From Pseudomonas migulae NBRC 103157 (GTDB lineage Bacteria > Pseudomonadota > Gammaproteobacteria > Pseudomonadales > Pseudomonadaceae): a DNA stretch of 64,000 bases. Where the stretch lies: the NCBI RefSeq assembly GCF_002091715.1, contig NZ_BDAG01000033.1:24065-88064 (forward strand), read 5' to 3'. A model generated the notes under the pieces. It ran no database searches and had not been told where the DNA came from. It saw only the letters and a program-made list of their open reading frames with translations. The position numbers were made by a program, and so were the translations under genes. Numbering within the stretch: position 1 is the first letter of the stretch; the number at the start of each line of letters is the position of its first letter. Shown here in pieces: positions 9,419-18,891 of this stretch.

Positions 9419-9922
9419 GTGCGTAAGTTGACTCAATTGGTTCTCCTGGCGACCGTACTGGTAGCAGGTCCGGCTTTTGCCGACATGAAAATCGCCGTTC
9501 TGAACTATCAGATGGCTCTGCTGGAATCCGACGCGGCCAAGAAATACGCCGTCGATGCCGAGAAGAAGTTCGGCCCGCAGCTGACCAAGCTCAAGACGCT
9601 GGAAAGCAGCGCCAAGGGTATTCAGGACCGCCTGATGGCGGGCGGCGACAAGATGCAGCAAGGCGAGCGTGAGCGTCTGGAACTTGAATTCAAGCAAAAG
9701 GCCCGTGACTTCCAGTTCCAGTCCAAGGAACTGAACGAAGCCAAAGCCGTTGCTGACCGTGAAATGCTGAAGCAGCTCAAGCCGAAACTGGACAGCGCTG
9801 TGGAAGAAGTCATCAAGAAAGGTGCTTTTGACCTGGTCTTCGAGCGTGGCGCAGTGATTGATGTCAAGCCTCAGTACGACATCACTCGCCAGGTTATCGA
9901 GCGCATGAATCAGCTGAAGTAA
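9419..9922 (+). CDS. skp: periplasmic chaperone Skp (OmpH)
   Basis: A 167-residue periplasmic holdase that carries unfolded outer-membrane proteins to the BAM complex. It starts with GTG (Shine-Dalgarno TAGGAG at 9407-9412). The signal peptide ends at AFA before DMKIAVLNYQ. The middle of the mature part is highly charged and predicted coiled coil (KFGPQLTKLKTLESSAKGIQ onward), the tentacle arms of the trimer, and the C-terminal ITRQVIERMNQLK closes the body domain. It sits between bamA and lpxD, as in most gammaproteobacteria. Confidence 0.95.
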   Translation: MRKLTQLVLLATVLVAGPAFADMKIAVLNYQMALLESDAAKKYAVDAEKKFGPQLTKLKTLESSAKGIQDRLMAGGDKMQQGERERLELEFKQKARDFQFQSKELNEAKAVADREMLKQLKPKLDSAVEEVIKKGAFDLVFERGAVIDVKPQYDITRQVIERMNQLK

Positions 9923-9925
9923 TCC

Positions 9926-10981
9926 ATGACAGCGACCATAAAACTCGGCCAGTTGGCCGAGTTCCTCGGCGCCACCCTGCGTGGCAACCCGGAGAAGGAA
10001 ATTACTGGGCTAGCCACTTTGCAAGAGGCTGGCCCAGCTCAGTTGAGCTTTCTGGCAAATCCCCAATACCGTAAATACCTGGCTGACAGCCGGGCTGCAG
10101 CCCTGTTGCTGAAAGCCGCTGACGCCGAAGGGTTTGACGGGGATGCGCTGGTCGTGCCCGACCCGTATCTTGCTTATGCACGCATTTCCCACCTGTTCGA
10201 TCCCAAGCCCAAGGCGGCTGCCGGTATTCATCCGACAGCGGTAGTGGCGGAGGACGCGGTGATCGATCCGGCGGCGAGTATCGGTGCATTTGTGGTTATC
10301 GAAAGCGGGGCGCGAGTTGATGCGGGTACGACCATCGGCGCGCACTGCTTCATCGGCGCCCGTAGCGTCATTGGTGAAGGTGGCTGGCTCGCACCGCGCG
10401 TCACGCTGTATCACGACGTGCGCATCGGCAAGCGGGTGGTGATTCAATCCGGTGCGGTACTGGGTGGCGAAGGCTTCGGCTTTGCCAACGAGAAAGGCAT
10501 CTGGCAGAAAATCGCTCAGATCGGTGGTGTTCTGGTCGGTGACGATGTGGAGATCGGCGTGAATACCGCCATCGACCGCGGTGCGCTGGCCGATACCGTC
10601 CTCGGGAATGGCGTCAAGCTCGACAATCAGATTCAGATCGCTCACAACGTCCAGGTTGGTGATCACACCGCCATGGCCGCGTGCGTGGGCATTTCCGGCA
10701 GCACCAAGATCGGCAAGCACTGCATGCTCGCCGGTGGCGTTGGGCTGGTGGGGCATATCGAAATTTGCGACAAGGTTTTCATCACCGGGATGACCATGGT
10801 GACCCACTCGATTACCGAGCCGGGCTCCTACTCTTCCGGTACGGCCATGCAACCGGCTGCCGAATGGCGCAAAAGCGCGGCACGCATCCGTCAGCTCGAT
10901 GACATCGCGCGGCGGCTGCGACAGCTGGAAAAGCGGGCAGGGGAAGTGACCCCTGACGGTAATGCTTCATCAGATGGCTGA
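9926..10981 (+). CDS. lpxD: UDP-3-O-(3-hydroxyacyl)glucosamine N-acyltransferase
   Basis: LpxD, 351 residues, catalyses the third step of lipid A synthesis, moving a 3-hydroxyacyl chain from acyl-ACP to the glucosamine amine. The N-terminal uridine-binding domain (about residues 1-100) is followed by left-handed beta-helix hexapeptide repeats (about 105-300) with the catalytic-histidine region IQIAHNVQVGDHTAMA. The gene starts 3 bases after skp. A short C-terminal helix (RQLDDIARRLRQLEKR) matches LpxD trimers. Confidence 0.96.
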   Translation: MTATIKLGQLAEFLGATLRGNPEKEITGLATLQEAGPAQLSFLANPQYRKYLADSRAAALLLKAADAEGFDGDALVVPDPYLAYARISHLFDPKPKAAAGIHPTAVVAEDAVIDPAASIGAFVVIESGARVDAGTTIGAHCFIGARSVIGEGGWLAPRVTLYHDVRIGKRVVIQSGAVLGGEGFGFANEKGIWQKIAQIGGVLVGDDVEIGVNTAIDRGALADTVLGNGVKLDNQIQIAHNVQVGDHTAMAACVGISGSTKIGKHCMLAGGVGLVGHIEICDKVFITGMTMVTHSITEPGSYSSGTAMQPAAEWRKSAARIRQLDDIARRLRQLEKRAGEVTPDGNASSDG

Positions 10982-11089
10982 TACCATTTCCATATCAAGT
11001 GTGCACAGCCGCTAGACTGCCTCCTTGATTTGCTAGAGGAACGCGCGTCAGTCGCGCGTTTCCAATCTCTACATAGGCTTCCCCCCGAA

Positions 11090-11530
11090 ATGATGGACAT
11101 CAACGAGATTCGCGAATACCTGCCTCACCGTTACCCGTTCCTGCTGGTGGACCGGGTCGTGGAACTGGACGTGGAAGGCAAGCGCATTCGCGCCTACAAG
11201 AATGTCAGCATCAACGAACCGTTCTTCAATGGTCACTTTCCCGCGCATCCAATCATGCCGGGCGTGCTGATCATCGAAGCGATGGCTCAGGCTGCCGGTA
11301 TCCTTGGCTTCAAAATGCTTGACGTGAAGCCCGCCGACGGCACGCTTTACTACTTCGTCGGCTCCGACAAGCTTCGTTTTCGCCAGCCCGTCACCCCGGG
11401 TGACCAATTGATCCTTGAAGCCCGCTTCATCAGCTGCAAGCGTCAGATCTGGAAGTTCGAATGCCAGGCTTCGGTCGATGGCAAACCAGTCTGCTCCGCT
11501 GAAATCATCTGCGCGGAACGCAAACTATGA
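11090..11530 (+). CDS. fabZ: 3-hydroxyacyl-[acyl-carrier-protein] dehydratase FabZ
   Basis: A 146-residue hot-dog-fold dehydratase of fatty acid elongation, also controlling how much 3-hydroxyacyl-ACP is left for lipid A. The active-site signature NGHFPAHPIMPGVLIIEAMA contains the catalytic His and, further on, Glu. The frame is open back to a TTG at 11030, but MMDINEIREYLPHRYPFLL is the standard N-terminus, so ATG 11090 is used; ATG 11093 is equally possible. Its stop overlaps lpxA by 4 bases. Confidence 0.95.
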   Translation: MMDINEIREYLPHRYPFLLVDRVVELDVEGKRIRAYKNVSINEPFFNGHFPAHPIMPGVLIIEAMAQAAGILGFKMLDVKPADGTLYYFVGSDKLRFRQPVTPGDQLILEARFISCKRQIWKFECQASVDGKPVCSAEIICAERKL

Positions 11531-12303
11531 GTTTGATTGACCCTCGCGCAATCATCGATCCGTCGGCCATTCTGGCTGACGACGTTGAGGTCGGCCCCTG
11601 GTCGATCATCGGCGCAGGTGTGGAAATCGGCGAGGGGACAGTGATCGGGCCGCATGTGATTCTCAAAGGCCCGACCCGAATCGGTAAGCACAATCGCATC
11701 TACCAGTTTTCTTCGGTAGGCGAGGACACTCCCGATCTGAAATACAAAGGTGAAGAAACCCGTCTGGTCATCGGCGACCATAACGTCATCCGTGAAGGCG
11801 TGACGATTCACCGCGGGACCATTCAGGACCGTTCGGAAACGACCCTGGGCGATCACAACCTGATCATGGCCTATGCCCACATCGGCCACGACAGCGTCAT
11901 CGGCAACCACTGCATCCTGGTCAACAACACCGCGCTGGCGGGCCATGTGCACGTTGAAGACTGGGCGATCCTGTCCGGTTTCACCCTGGTCCACCAGTAT
12001 TGCCATATCGGCGCCCACAGCTTTTCCGGTATGGGCACCGCCATCGGCAAGGACGTTCCAGCGTACGTCACGGTGTTCGGCAACCCGGCCGAAGCGCGCA
12101 GCATGAACTTCGAAGGCATGCGTCGCCGTGGTTTCAGCGAAGACGCGATCCACGCCCTGCGTCGAGCCTACAAGGTGGTTTACCGCCAGGGCCTGACCGT
12201 CGAACAAGCGCTCGCCGAACTGGCCGAACCTTCGGCGCAGTTTCCGGAAGTCGCGGTGTTCCGTGATTCCATCCAGTCTTCGACCCGCGGCATCACGCGT
12301 TAA
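11527..12303 (+). CDS. lpxA: UDP-N-acetylglucosamine acyltransferase
   Basis: LpxA, 258 residues, does the first step of lipid A synthesis: transfer of a 3-hydroxyacyl chain to the 3-OH of UDP-GlcNAc. The N-terminal two thirds are hexapeptide repeats of a left-handed beta-helix; AYAHIGHDSVIG carries the catalytic His. The C-terminal helical part (RRRGFSEDAIHALRRAYKVV) is the LpxA-type acetyltransferase C domain. ATG overlaps the fabZ stop and the gene is 2 bases from lpxB. Confidence 0.97.
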   Translation: MSLIDPRAIIDPSAILADDVEVGPWSIIGAGVEIGEGTVIGPHVILKGPTRIGKHNRIYQFSSVGEDTPDLKYKGEETRLVIGDHNVIREGVTIHRGTIQDRSETTLGDHNLIMAYAHIGHDSVIGNHCILVNNTALAGHVHVEDWAILSGFTLVHQYCHIGAHSFSGMGTAIGKDVPAYVTVFGNPAEARSMNFEGMRRRGFSEDAIHALRRAYKVVYRQGLTVEQALAELAEPSAQFPEVAVFRDSIQSSTRGITR

Positions 12304-12305
12304 TC

Positions 12306-13436
12306 ATGGCTAATCTGCGTATTGCGCTGGTGGCGGGTGAAGCTTCCGGTGACATTCTGGGCGCCGGTCTCATGCGTGCGCTCAAGGCACAGCATCCGGC
12401 AGTCGAGTTCATCGGTGTCGGTGGTCCGCTGATGCAGGCCGAAGGCCTGACCTCGTACTTTCCGATGGAGCGTCTCTCGGTCATGGGCCTGGTGGAAGTG
12501 CTGGGTCGACTGCGCGAGTTGCTCAAGCGCCGCAAGAAACTGGTCGCTGACCTGATCGCCGAGAAGCCGGATGTGTTCATCGGTATCGATGCCCCGGACT
12601 TCAACCTGAATATCGAACTCAAGCTGCGCCAGGCCGGGATCAAGACCGTGCACTACGTCAGCCCGTCGGTCTGGGCGTGGCGGCAGAAGCGGGTGCTGAA
12701 GATTCGCGAAGGCTGCGACCTGATGCTCACGCTGTTTCCATTCGAAGCAAAATTCTATGAAGAGAAGGGTGTGCCGGTGCGGTTTGTCGGGCATTCCCTG
12801 GCCGATGCGATCCCGCTTGAAGCTGACCGCGCCGCCGCACGGGCTGAACTCGGTTTGCCTGACGGGCCGTTGGTTGCGCTCATGCCCGGCAGTCGCGGTG
12901 GCGAAGTAGGTCGTCTGGGGGCGTTGTTCCTCGATACCGCCCAGCGTCTGCGCGCCCTGCGTCCTGGCGTTCGGTTCGTCATGCCGTGCGCCAGTCCTCA
13001 GCGCCGCGCGCAGCTTGAAGAGTTGCTCGTCGGTCGCGATCTGCCGCTGACCCTGCTCGACGGCAAATCCCATCTGGCGCTGGCAGCTTGCGACGCGGTG
13101 TTGATCGCCTCCGGAACGGCTACCCTCGAAGCCTTGTTGTACAAGCGGCCGATGGTCGTTGCCTATCGTTTGGCACCGCTGACGTTCTGGATTCTCAAGC
13201 GCATGGTCAAGAGCCCCTACGTCTCGTTGCCGAACCTGTTGGCCCAGCGCCTGTTGGTGCCCGAGTTGCTGCAGGACGATGCGACGGTTGAAGCGCTGGC
13301 CCAGACCTTGTCGCCACTGATCGAGGGTGGCGAGGAACAGACACGCGGCTTCGACCAGATTCACCGGACCCTTCGTCTGGATGCCTCCAACCAGGCTGCG
13401 GATGCAGTGCTGAAACTGATCGGCCAAGTACAATGA
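12306..13436 (+). CDS. lpxB: lipid-A-disaccharide synthase
   Basis: LpxB, 376 residues, a peripheral inner-membrane GT19 glycosyltransferase that joins UDP-2,3-diacylglucosamine and lipid X into the lipid A disaccharide. Seen: VAGEASGD at residues 10-17, YYVSPSVWAWRQKR-like segment (HYVSPSVWAWRQKRV), the nucleotide-binding MPGSRGGEV, and IASGTATLE in the C-terminal half. Start follows lpxA by 2 bases; its stop overlaps rnhB (ATGA). Confidence 0.97.
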   Translation: MANLRIALVAGEASGDILGAGLMRALKAQHPAVEFIGVGGPLMQAEGLTSYFPMERLSVMGLVEVLGRLRELLKRRKKLVADLIAEKPDVFIGIDAPDFNLNIELKLRQAGIKTVHYVSPSVWAWRQKRVLKIREGCDLMLTLFPFEAKFYEEKGVPVRFVGHSLADAIPLEADRAAARAELGLPDGPLVALMPGSRGGEVGRLGALFLDTAQRLRALRPGVRFVMPCASPQRRAQLEELLVGRDLPLTLLDGKSHLALAACDAVLIASGTATLEALLYKRPMVVAYRLAPLTFWILKRMVKSPYVSLPNLLAQRLLVPELLQDDATVEALAQTLSPLIEGGEEQTRGFDQIHRTLRLDASNQAADAVLKLIGQVQ

Positions 13437-14074
13437 GTAAAACAAGCATGCAAATGGGGCTGGATTTCACCTTGGTCGCTGAAGTCGAAGATCTGGTTGC
13501 CGGTGTCGACGAAGTCGGTCGCGGCCCGCTTTGTGGCGCCGTGGTAACCGCGGCTGTGATCCTTGATCCGAACCGTCCGATCCTGGGCTTGAACGATTCG
13601 AAGAAGCTCACCGAAGCCCGCCGTGAAAAGCTCTACGACGAAATTTGCGAGAAGGCCCTGAGCTGGTGCATCGCGCGCGCGGAAGTTGAAGAAATCGACG
13701 AGTTGAACATCCTCCATGCCACCATGCTGGCCATGCAGCGTGCGATCGAAGGCCTGCACATTCAGCCAAAACTGGCGATGATCGACGGTAACCGTTGCCC
13801 GAAACTGTCCATGCGTGCCGAAGCGGTGGTGCAGGGTGACGGCAAGGTGCCAGCAATTGCTGCGGCGTCGATACTGGCCAAAGTCAGTCGCGATCGTGAA
13901 ATGGCTGCTTTCGAATTGATTTACCCGGGTTACGGCATCGGTGGTCACAAAGGCTATCCGACGCCCGTTCATCTGGAAGCCTTGGCGCGTCTGGGCCCGA
14001 CACCGATTCATCGCCGCTCGTTTGCCCCGGTGCGGTTGGCATACGAAGCTCGGGAAAGCCTGATCGAGAGTTAG
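13433..14074 (+). CDS. rnhB: ribonuclease HII
   Basis: RNase HII, up to 213 residues, cuts RNA in RNA-DNA hybrids and single ribonucleotides in DNA. The catalytic motif GVDEVGRGPLCG and a second acidic residue in MIDGNRCP are visible, with SILAKVSRDREM and GIGGHKGYPTPVH as further family blocks. ATG 13433 overlaps the lpxB stop, which supports coupling; an internal ATG at 13448 (MQMGLDF) would give the more usual shorter N-terminus and cannot be excluded. Confidence 0.95.
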   Translation: MSKTSMQMGLDFTLVAEVEDLVAGVDEVGRGPLCGAVVTAAVILDPNRPILGLNDSKKLTEARREKLYDEICEKALSWCIARAEVEEIDELNILHATMLAMQRAIEGLHIQPKLAMIDGNRCPKLSMRAEAVVQGDGKVPAIAAASILAKVSRDREMAAFELIYPGYGIGGHKGYPTPVHLEALARLGPTPIHRRSFAPVRLAYEARESLIES

Positions 14075-14150
14075 TTGCAAGGCTGATGTTTTTGCCAAGG
14101 CCCGGTACAATCCGGGCCTTGTTGTCTTCACGTTTCTAGACAGGATCACT

Positions 14151-17100
14151 ATGCCGGCTTCATTCGTTCATCTACGCCTGCACACTGAATATTCCCTGGT
14201 CGACGGTCTGGTGCGGATCAAACCGCTGGTCAAGACCCTGGTCGGCATGAACATGCCTGCCGTCGCGGTCACCGACCAGAACAACATGTGTTCCCTGGTC
14301 AAATTCTATAAAGCTGCCATGGGCGCAGGCATCAAGCCGATCTGCGGCGCCGACCTGTGGCTGTCGAACAAGGATCCGGACAACGCCCTGAGCCGGATCA
14401 GCCTGTTGGCAATGAACGCTGTCGGCTATCGCAACCTGACTGAGCTGATCTCCCGCGGCTTCATCGACGGCCAGCGCAATGGTTCGGTCATCATCGAGCG
14501 TGAGTGGGTGGCCGAGGCCAGCGAAGGCTTGATCATGCTGTCGGCAGCGAAAGAAGGCGAGATTGGCCTGGCCATGCTCAGCGGCAATCCGGCAGAAGCG
14601 GAAAAGCTCGCGCGTGAATGGATGGCGGTGTTCCCGGATCGCTTTTACCTGGAAATCCAGCGCACCAATCGCCCCAACGATGAAGAACAACTGCACGGCG
14701 CCGTGGCCCTGGCGGAGAAAATCGGCGCGCCACTCGTGGCAACCAACGACGTGCGCTTCATCAAGCAGGAAGACTTCGCCGCCCACGAGACCCGCGTCTG
14801 CATCGGTGAGGGCCGCGCCCTCGACGATCCGCGGCGTTCGAAGAATTACAGCGATCAGCAATACCTCAAAAGCGCCGAGGAAATGGCCGAGCTGTTCAGC
14901 GACATTCCCGAGGCGCTGGAAAACACCGTCGAGATCGCCAAGCGCTGCAACATCGAAGTGAAGCTGGGCACTCACTTCCTGCCCAACTTCCCGATTCCCG
15001 ATGGCATGACCATCGACGAGTATTTCCGCAAGGTGTCCTTCGATGGCCTGGAAGAGCGCCTCAGCGTTCTGCTGCCCAAGGACACGACGCAAGACTACGA
15101 AGCCAAGCGTCAGGTCTACGTCGACCGGCTGAATTTCGAGCTGGATATCATCATCCAGATGGGGTTTCCGGGTTACTTCCTCATCGTTATGGACTTTATC
15201 CAGTGGGCCAAGAGCAACGGCGTGCCGGTAGGTCCTGGCCGTGGTTCGGGTGCCGGCTCGCTGGTGGCCTATGTGCAGAAGATCACCGACCTCGATCCGC
15301 TGGAATATGACCTGCTGTTCGAACGTTTCCTTAACCCGGAACGGGTATCGATGCCCGACTTCGACGTCGACTTCTGCATGGACGGTCGTGATCGGGTCAT
15401 CGACTACGTGGCCGAAAAGTATGGCCGCAACGCGGTAAGCCAGATCATCACTTTCGGTTCCATGGCCGCGAAGGCTGTGGTCCGGGACGTGGCGCGGGTG
15501 CAGGGCAAGTCCTACGGTCTGGCGGATCGTCTGTCGAAGATGATTCCGTTTGAAGTCGGCATGACCCTGGAAAAAGCCTACGAGCAGGAAGAAATCCTCC
15601 GTGACTTCATCAAGGTCGATGAAGAAGCCGCCGAAATCTGGGAAATGGCGCGCAAGCTCGAAGGTGTTGTGCGCAACGTCGGCAAGCACGCCGGTGGTGT
15701 GGTGATCGCGCCGACCAAGCTGACTGACTTTTCGCCGATCTATTGTGACGAAGCCGGTGATGGCCTGGTAACCCAGTTCGACAAGGACGACGTTGAAGCT
15801 GCGGGCCTGGTGAAGTTCGACTTCCTGGGGCTGCGGACCCTGACGGTCATCGACTGGGCGTTGAAAACCATCAACCGCGATCGCGCCAAGGTCAACGAGC
15901 CACCGCTGGACATCGCGTTCATTCCGCTGGACGACAAGCCGACCTACACGCTGCTGCAAAAAGCCGAAACCACTGCGGTGTTCCAGCTCGAGTCGCGCGG
16001 CATGAAAGAGCTGATCAAAAAGCTCAAGCCCGACTGCCTGGAAGACTTGATCGCACTGGTGGCTCTGTTCCGTCCGGGCCCTTTGCAATCGGGCATGGTT
16101 GACGACTTTATCAACCGTAAGCACGGTCGCGCCGAACTCGCGTACCCGCACTCGGACTACCAGTACGAAGGCTTGAAGCCGGTACTGGCACCGACGTACG
16201 GCATCATCCTGTATCAGGAACAGGTGATGCAGATTGCCCAGGTCATGGCCGGTTACACCCTTGGTGGTGCGGACATGCTGCGTCGGGCCATGGGTAAGAA
16301 AAAGCCCGAGGAAATGGCCAAGCAGCGCGGCGGTTTCATTGAAGGTTGCAAGACCAACAATATCGACGCTGACCTTGCCGGTAACATTTTCGACCTGGTG
16401 GAAAAATTCGCCGGTTACGGCTTCAACAAATCCCACTCCGCCGCTTACGGCCTGGTGTCGTACCAGACCGCGTGGCTGAAAACGCACTACCCGGCGCCGT
16501 TCATGGCCGCGGTACTGTCGGCGGATATGCACAACACCGACAAGGTCGTGACCTTGATCGAAGAAATTCGCACCATGAAGCTGCGTCTCGACGCGCCGGA
16601 TGTGAATACCTCCGAATTCAAGTTCACGGTGAATGAAGAAGGCCGGATTATTTACGGCCTCGGCGCGATCAAGGGTGTGGGCGAAGGCCCTGTTGAGGCG
16701 ATTACCGAGGCGCGCCAGGACGGTCCGTTCAAGGACCTGTTCGATTTCTGCGCCAGGGTCGACCTCAAACGCATCAATAAACGCACGCTGGACGGTTTGA
16801 TCCGCAGCGGTGCGCTGGATCGTCTGGGGCCCTATTTCCATGACGAACCGAAAGCCTATCAAGCGAGCATCGACCAGAACCGCGCGGTCTTGTTGAACGC
16901 GATGGAAGGGGCGATCAAGGCCGCCGAACAAACCGCCCGCACCCACGACAGTGGCCACGCCGACCTGTTTGGCGGGCTGTTTGTCGAGGAAGATGCCGAC
17001 GTCTACGCCAATAACCGCAAGGCGAAAGAGCTGACCCTGAAGGAACGCCTGAAAGGGGAGAAAGACACCCTGGGCCTTTACCTGACCGGTCACCCGATCG

Positions 17101-17672
17101 ACGAATACGAAGGTGAAATCCGCCGTTTCGCTCGTCAACGCATCATCGACTTGAAGCCGGCTCGGGATACCCAGACCGTCGCAGGCATGATCATCGCCCT
17201 GCGGGTGATGAAGAACAAAAAGGGCGACAAGATGGGGTTCATCACCCTCGACGACCGTTCTGGCCGGATCGAAGCCTCGCTGTTCGCCGACGCGTTCCAT
17301 TCCGCGCAGTCGCTGTTGCAGACTGACGCGATGGTGGTGGTCGAAGGCGAGGTCAGCAATGACGACTTCTCCGGCGGTTTGCGTCTGCGGGTCAAACGGG
17401 TGATGAGCATGGAGGACGCGCGCACCAACCTGGCCGAAAGCCTGCGATTGAAGCTGCAGACCAAGGATTTGAAGGGCGATCAGCTACGCTGGCTGGGTGA
17501 GTTGTTCAAGCGTCACCGCGGCGCGTGCCCGATCACCATGGAATACACGAGCCCCGATGCGAAGGCCTTGCTGCAGTTCGGCGAGACCTGGCGAATCGAC
17601 CCGGCGGATGCGTTGATTCAAGCCCTGCGTGACCAGTTCGGGCGAGACAACGTCTTCCTCCAATACCGTTGA
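14151..17672 (+). CDS. dnaE: DNA polymerase III alpha subunit
   Basis: The replicative C-family polymerase, 1173 residues. Domains in order: PHP domain at the N-terminus (FVHLRLHTEYSLVDGL), palm and thumb (GPGRGSGAGSLVAYV, then PDFDVDFCMDGRD with catalytic aspartates near residues 401-403), fingers and beta-clamp-binding region, and an OB-fold domain (TVAGMIIALRVMKNKKGDKM). Length agrees with other Pseudomonas DnaE. It lies about 75 bases after rnhB and before accA, the usual lpxB-rnhB-dnaE-accA order. Confidence 0.98.
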   Translation: MPASFVHLRLHTEYSLVDGLVRIKPLVKTLVGMNMPAVAVTDQNNMCSLVKFYKAAMGAGIKPICGADLWLSNKDPDNALSRISLLAMNAVGYRNLTELISRGFIDGQRNGSVIIEREWVAEASEGLIMLSAAKEGEIGLAMLSGNPAEAEKLAREWMAVFPDRFYLEIQRTNRPNDEEQLHGAVALAEKIGAPLVATNDVRFIKQEDFAAHETRVCIGEGRALDDPRRSKNYSDQQYLKSAEEMAELFSDIPEALENTVEIAKRCNIEVKLGTHFLPNFPIPDGMTIDEYFRKVSFDGLEERLSVLLPKDTTQDYEAKRQVYVDRLNFELDIIIQMGFPGYFLIVMDFIQWAKSNGVPVGPGRGSGAGSLVAYVQKITDLDPLEYDLLFERFLNPERVSMPDFDVDFCMDGRDRVIDYVAEKYGRNAVSQIITFGSMAAKAVVRDVARVQGKSYGLADRLSKMIPFEVGMTLEKAYEQEEILRDFIKVDEEAAEIWEMARKLEGVVRNVGKHAGGVVIAPTKLTDFSPIYCDEAGDGLVTQFDKDDVEAAGLVKFDFLGLRTLTVIDWALKTINRDRAKVNEPPLDIAFIPLDDKPTYTLLQKAETTAVFQLESRGMKELIKKLKPDCLEDLIALVALFRPGPLQSGMVDDFINRKHGRAELAYPHSDYQYEGLKPVLAPTYGIILYQEQVMQIAQVMAGYTLGGADMLRRAMGKKKPEEMAKQRGGFIEGCKTNNIDADLAGNIFDLVEKFAGYGFNKSHSAAYGLVSYQTAWLKTHYPAPFMAAVLSADMHNTDKVVTLIEEIRTMKLRLDAPDVNTSEFKFTVNEEGRIIYGLGAIKGVGEGPVEAITEARQDGPFKDLFDFCARVDLKRINKRTLDGLIRSGALDRLGPYFHDEPKAYQASIDQNRAVLLNAMEGAIKAAEQTARTHDSGHADLFGGLFVEEDADVYANNRKAKELTLKERLKGEKDTLGLYLTGHPIDEYEGEIRRFARQRIIDLKPARDTQTVAGMIIALRVMKNKKGDKMGFITLDDRSGRIEASLFADAFHSAQSLLQTDAMVVVEGEVSNDDFSGGLRLRVKRVMSMEDARTNLAESLRLKLQTKDLKGDQLRWLGELFKRHRGACPITMEYTSPDAKALLQFGETWRIDPADALIQALRDQFGRDNVFLQYR

Positions 17673-17812
17673 CGGTCAGGTGCCTTCCATAGGCCTTGAT
17701 CTCGACCTGAATTTTTAATCTCGACCTGAACGCGCCTGTCCCTTAAGGTAGGGCGCGAATAGACAACCGGCCGGCCCAAGCTCTCTTGGACGTCGACCCT
17801 AGACGGACGCCT
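17673..17812 (+). other. dnaE-accA intergenic spacer with a 13-bp direct repeat
   Basis: The spacer contains ATCTCGACCTGAA twice, at 17699-17711 and 17718-17730, so the copies start 19 bases apart. No clear terminator or promoter could be assigned. The 19-base spacing is close to two helical turns, so a regulator site is possible, but nothing identifies one. Confidence 0.4.
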
Positions 17813-18760
17813 ATGAACCCGAATTTTCTAGATTTCGAACAGCCGATCGCCGACCTGCAAGCCAAGATCGAAGAGTTGCGCTTGGTCGGTAATGACAATT
17901 CGCTGAATATCGGCGATGAGATCTCCCGCCTGCAGGACAAAAGCAGCACGCTGACCGAAGACATCTTCGGCAAGCTGACCAGCTGGCAGATCGCGCGTCT
18001 GGCGCGTCACCCGAAACGTCCATACACCTTGGACTACATCGAACACATCTTCACCGAGTTCGACGAACTGCACGGTGACCGTCACTTCTCCGACGACGCT
18101 GCCATCGTTGGCGGCGTGGCCCGTCTGGATGACCAGCCGGTGATGATCATCGGCCACCAGAAAGGCCGTGAAGTGCGCGAGAAAGTTCGCCGCAACTTCG
18201 GCATGCCGCGCCCGGAAGGCTATCGCAAGGCTTGCCGCCTGATGGAGATGGCTGAACGTTTCAAAATGCCGATCCTGACCTTCATCGATACGCCGGGCGC
18301 CTACCCTGGCATCGACGCTGAAGAGCGTAACCAGAGCGAAGCGATTGCCTGGAACCTGCGCGTCATGGCCCGCCTGAAAACCCCAATCATCGCCACCGTA
18401 ATCGGTGAAGGTGGTTCCGGCGGCGCTCTGGCAATCGGCGTGTGCGATCAGCTGAACATGCTTCAGTATTCGACCTACGCAGTGATCTCGCCGGAAGGTT
18501 GCGCTTCGATTCTGTGGAAAACCGCAGAAAAAGCACCGGATGCCGCCGAAGCCATGGGCATCACTGCCGAGCGCCTGAAAGGCCTGGGCATCGTCGACAA
18601 AGTGATCGGCGAGCCTTTGGGCGGCGCTCATCGTGATCCGGCTGCAGCCGCTGCATCGATCCGTGCCGAGCTGAGTTCGCAGCTGGCGATGTTGAAGAAG
18701 TTCGATAACGAAGCGCTGCTGGCCCGCCGTTACGAGCGTCTGATGAGCTACGGTCTCTGA
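17813..18760 (+). CDS. accA: acetyl-CoA carboxylase carboxyltransferase subunit alpha
   Basis: AccA, 315 residues, pairs with AccD to carboxylate acetyl-CoA to malonyl-CoA using carboxybiotin on AccB. Seen: the N-terminal MNPNFLDFEQPIADLQ with a coiled-coil helix, RPYTLDYI, and the crotonase-like core with DTPGAYPGIDAEERNQ and EGGSGGALAI forming oxyanion holes. The frame extends back to 17786, but ATG 17813 gives the standard N-terminus. A REP-type hairpin follows. Confidence 0.97.
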   Translation: MNPNFLDFEQPIADLQAKIEELRLVGNDNSLNIGDEISRLQDKSSTLTEDIFGKLTSWQIARLARHPKRPYTLDYIEHIFTEFDELHGDRHFSDDAAIVGGVARLDDQPVMIIGHQKGREVREKVRRNFGMPRPEGYRKACRLMEMAERFKMPILTFIDTPGAYPGIDAEERNQSEAIAWNLRVMARLKTPIIATVIGEGGSGGALAIGVCDQLNMLQYSTYAVISPEGCASILWKTAEKAPDAAEAMGITAERLKGLGIVDKVIGEPLGGAHRDPAAAAASIRAELSSQLAMLKKFDNEALLARRYERLMSYGL

Positions 18761-18775
18761 TCTGACCTTGGCTTC

Positions 18776-18870
18776 AATGTGGGAGCGGGCTTGCTCGCGG
18801 AAGCGGTATAACAGTCAACTGATGTGTTGAATGTTGAGCCGCCTTCGCGAGCAAGCCCGCTCCCACATTT
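18776..18870. repeat. REP hairpin pair, type A (accA-tilS)
   Basis: Two arms, TGTGGGAGCGGGCTTGCTCG and its inverse complement, face each other across about 45 bases. The same arms occur at 47911-48000 and 62951-63048. This is the layout of Pseudomonas REPIN-like elements: short, non-coding, dispersed, and mobilised in trans by RAYT transposases (family knowledge; no RAYT gene is in the window). It may also act as a transcription terminator or mRNA-stabilising end for accA. Confidence 0.85.
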
Positions 18871-18891
18871 GTTTTGTGCAAAGGGGTCGAT

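Noticed and set aside
7271..9697. 808-codon open frame opposite bamA and skp
   Set aside because: Same cause: codon bias of bamA opens the antisense frame. It crosses two real genes with clear signatures.
14172..17300. 1042-codon open frame on the minus strand opposite dnaE
   Set aside because: It is the antisense shadow of a high-GC gene; dnaE has all family domains, and the antisense frame has no recognisable motif or binding site.
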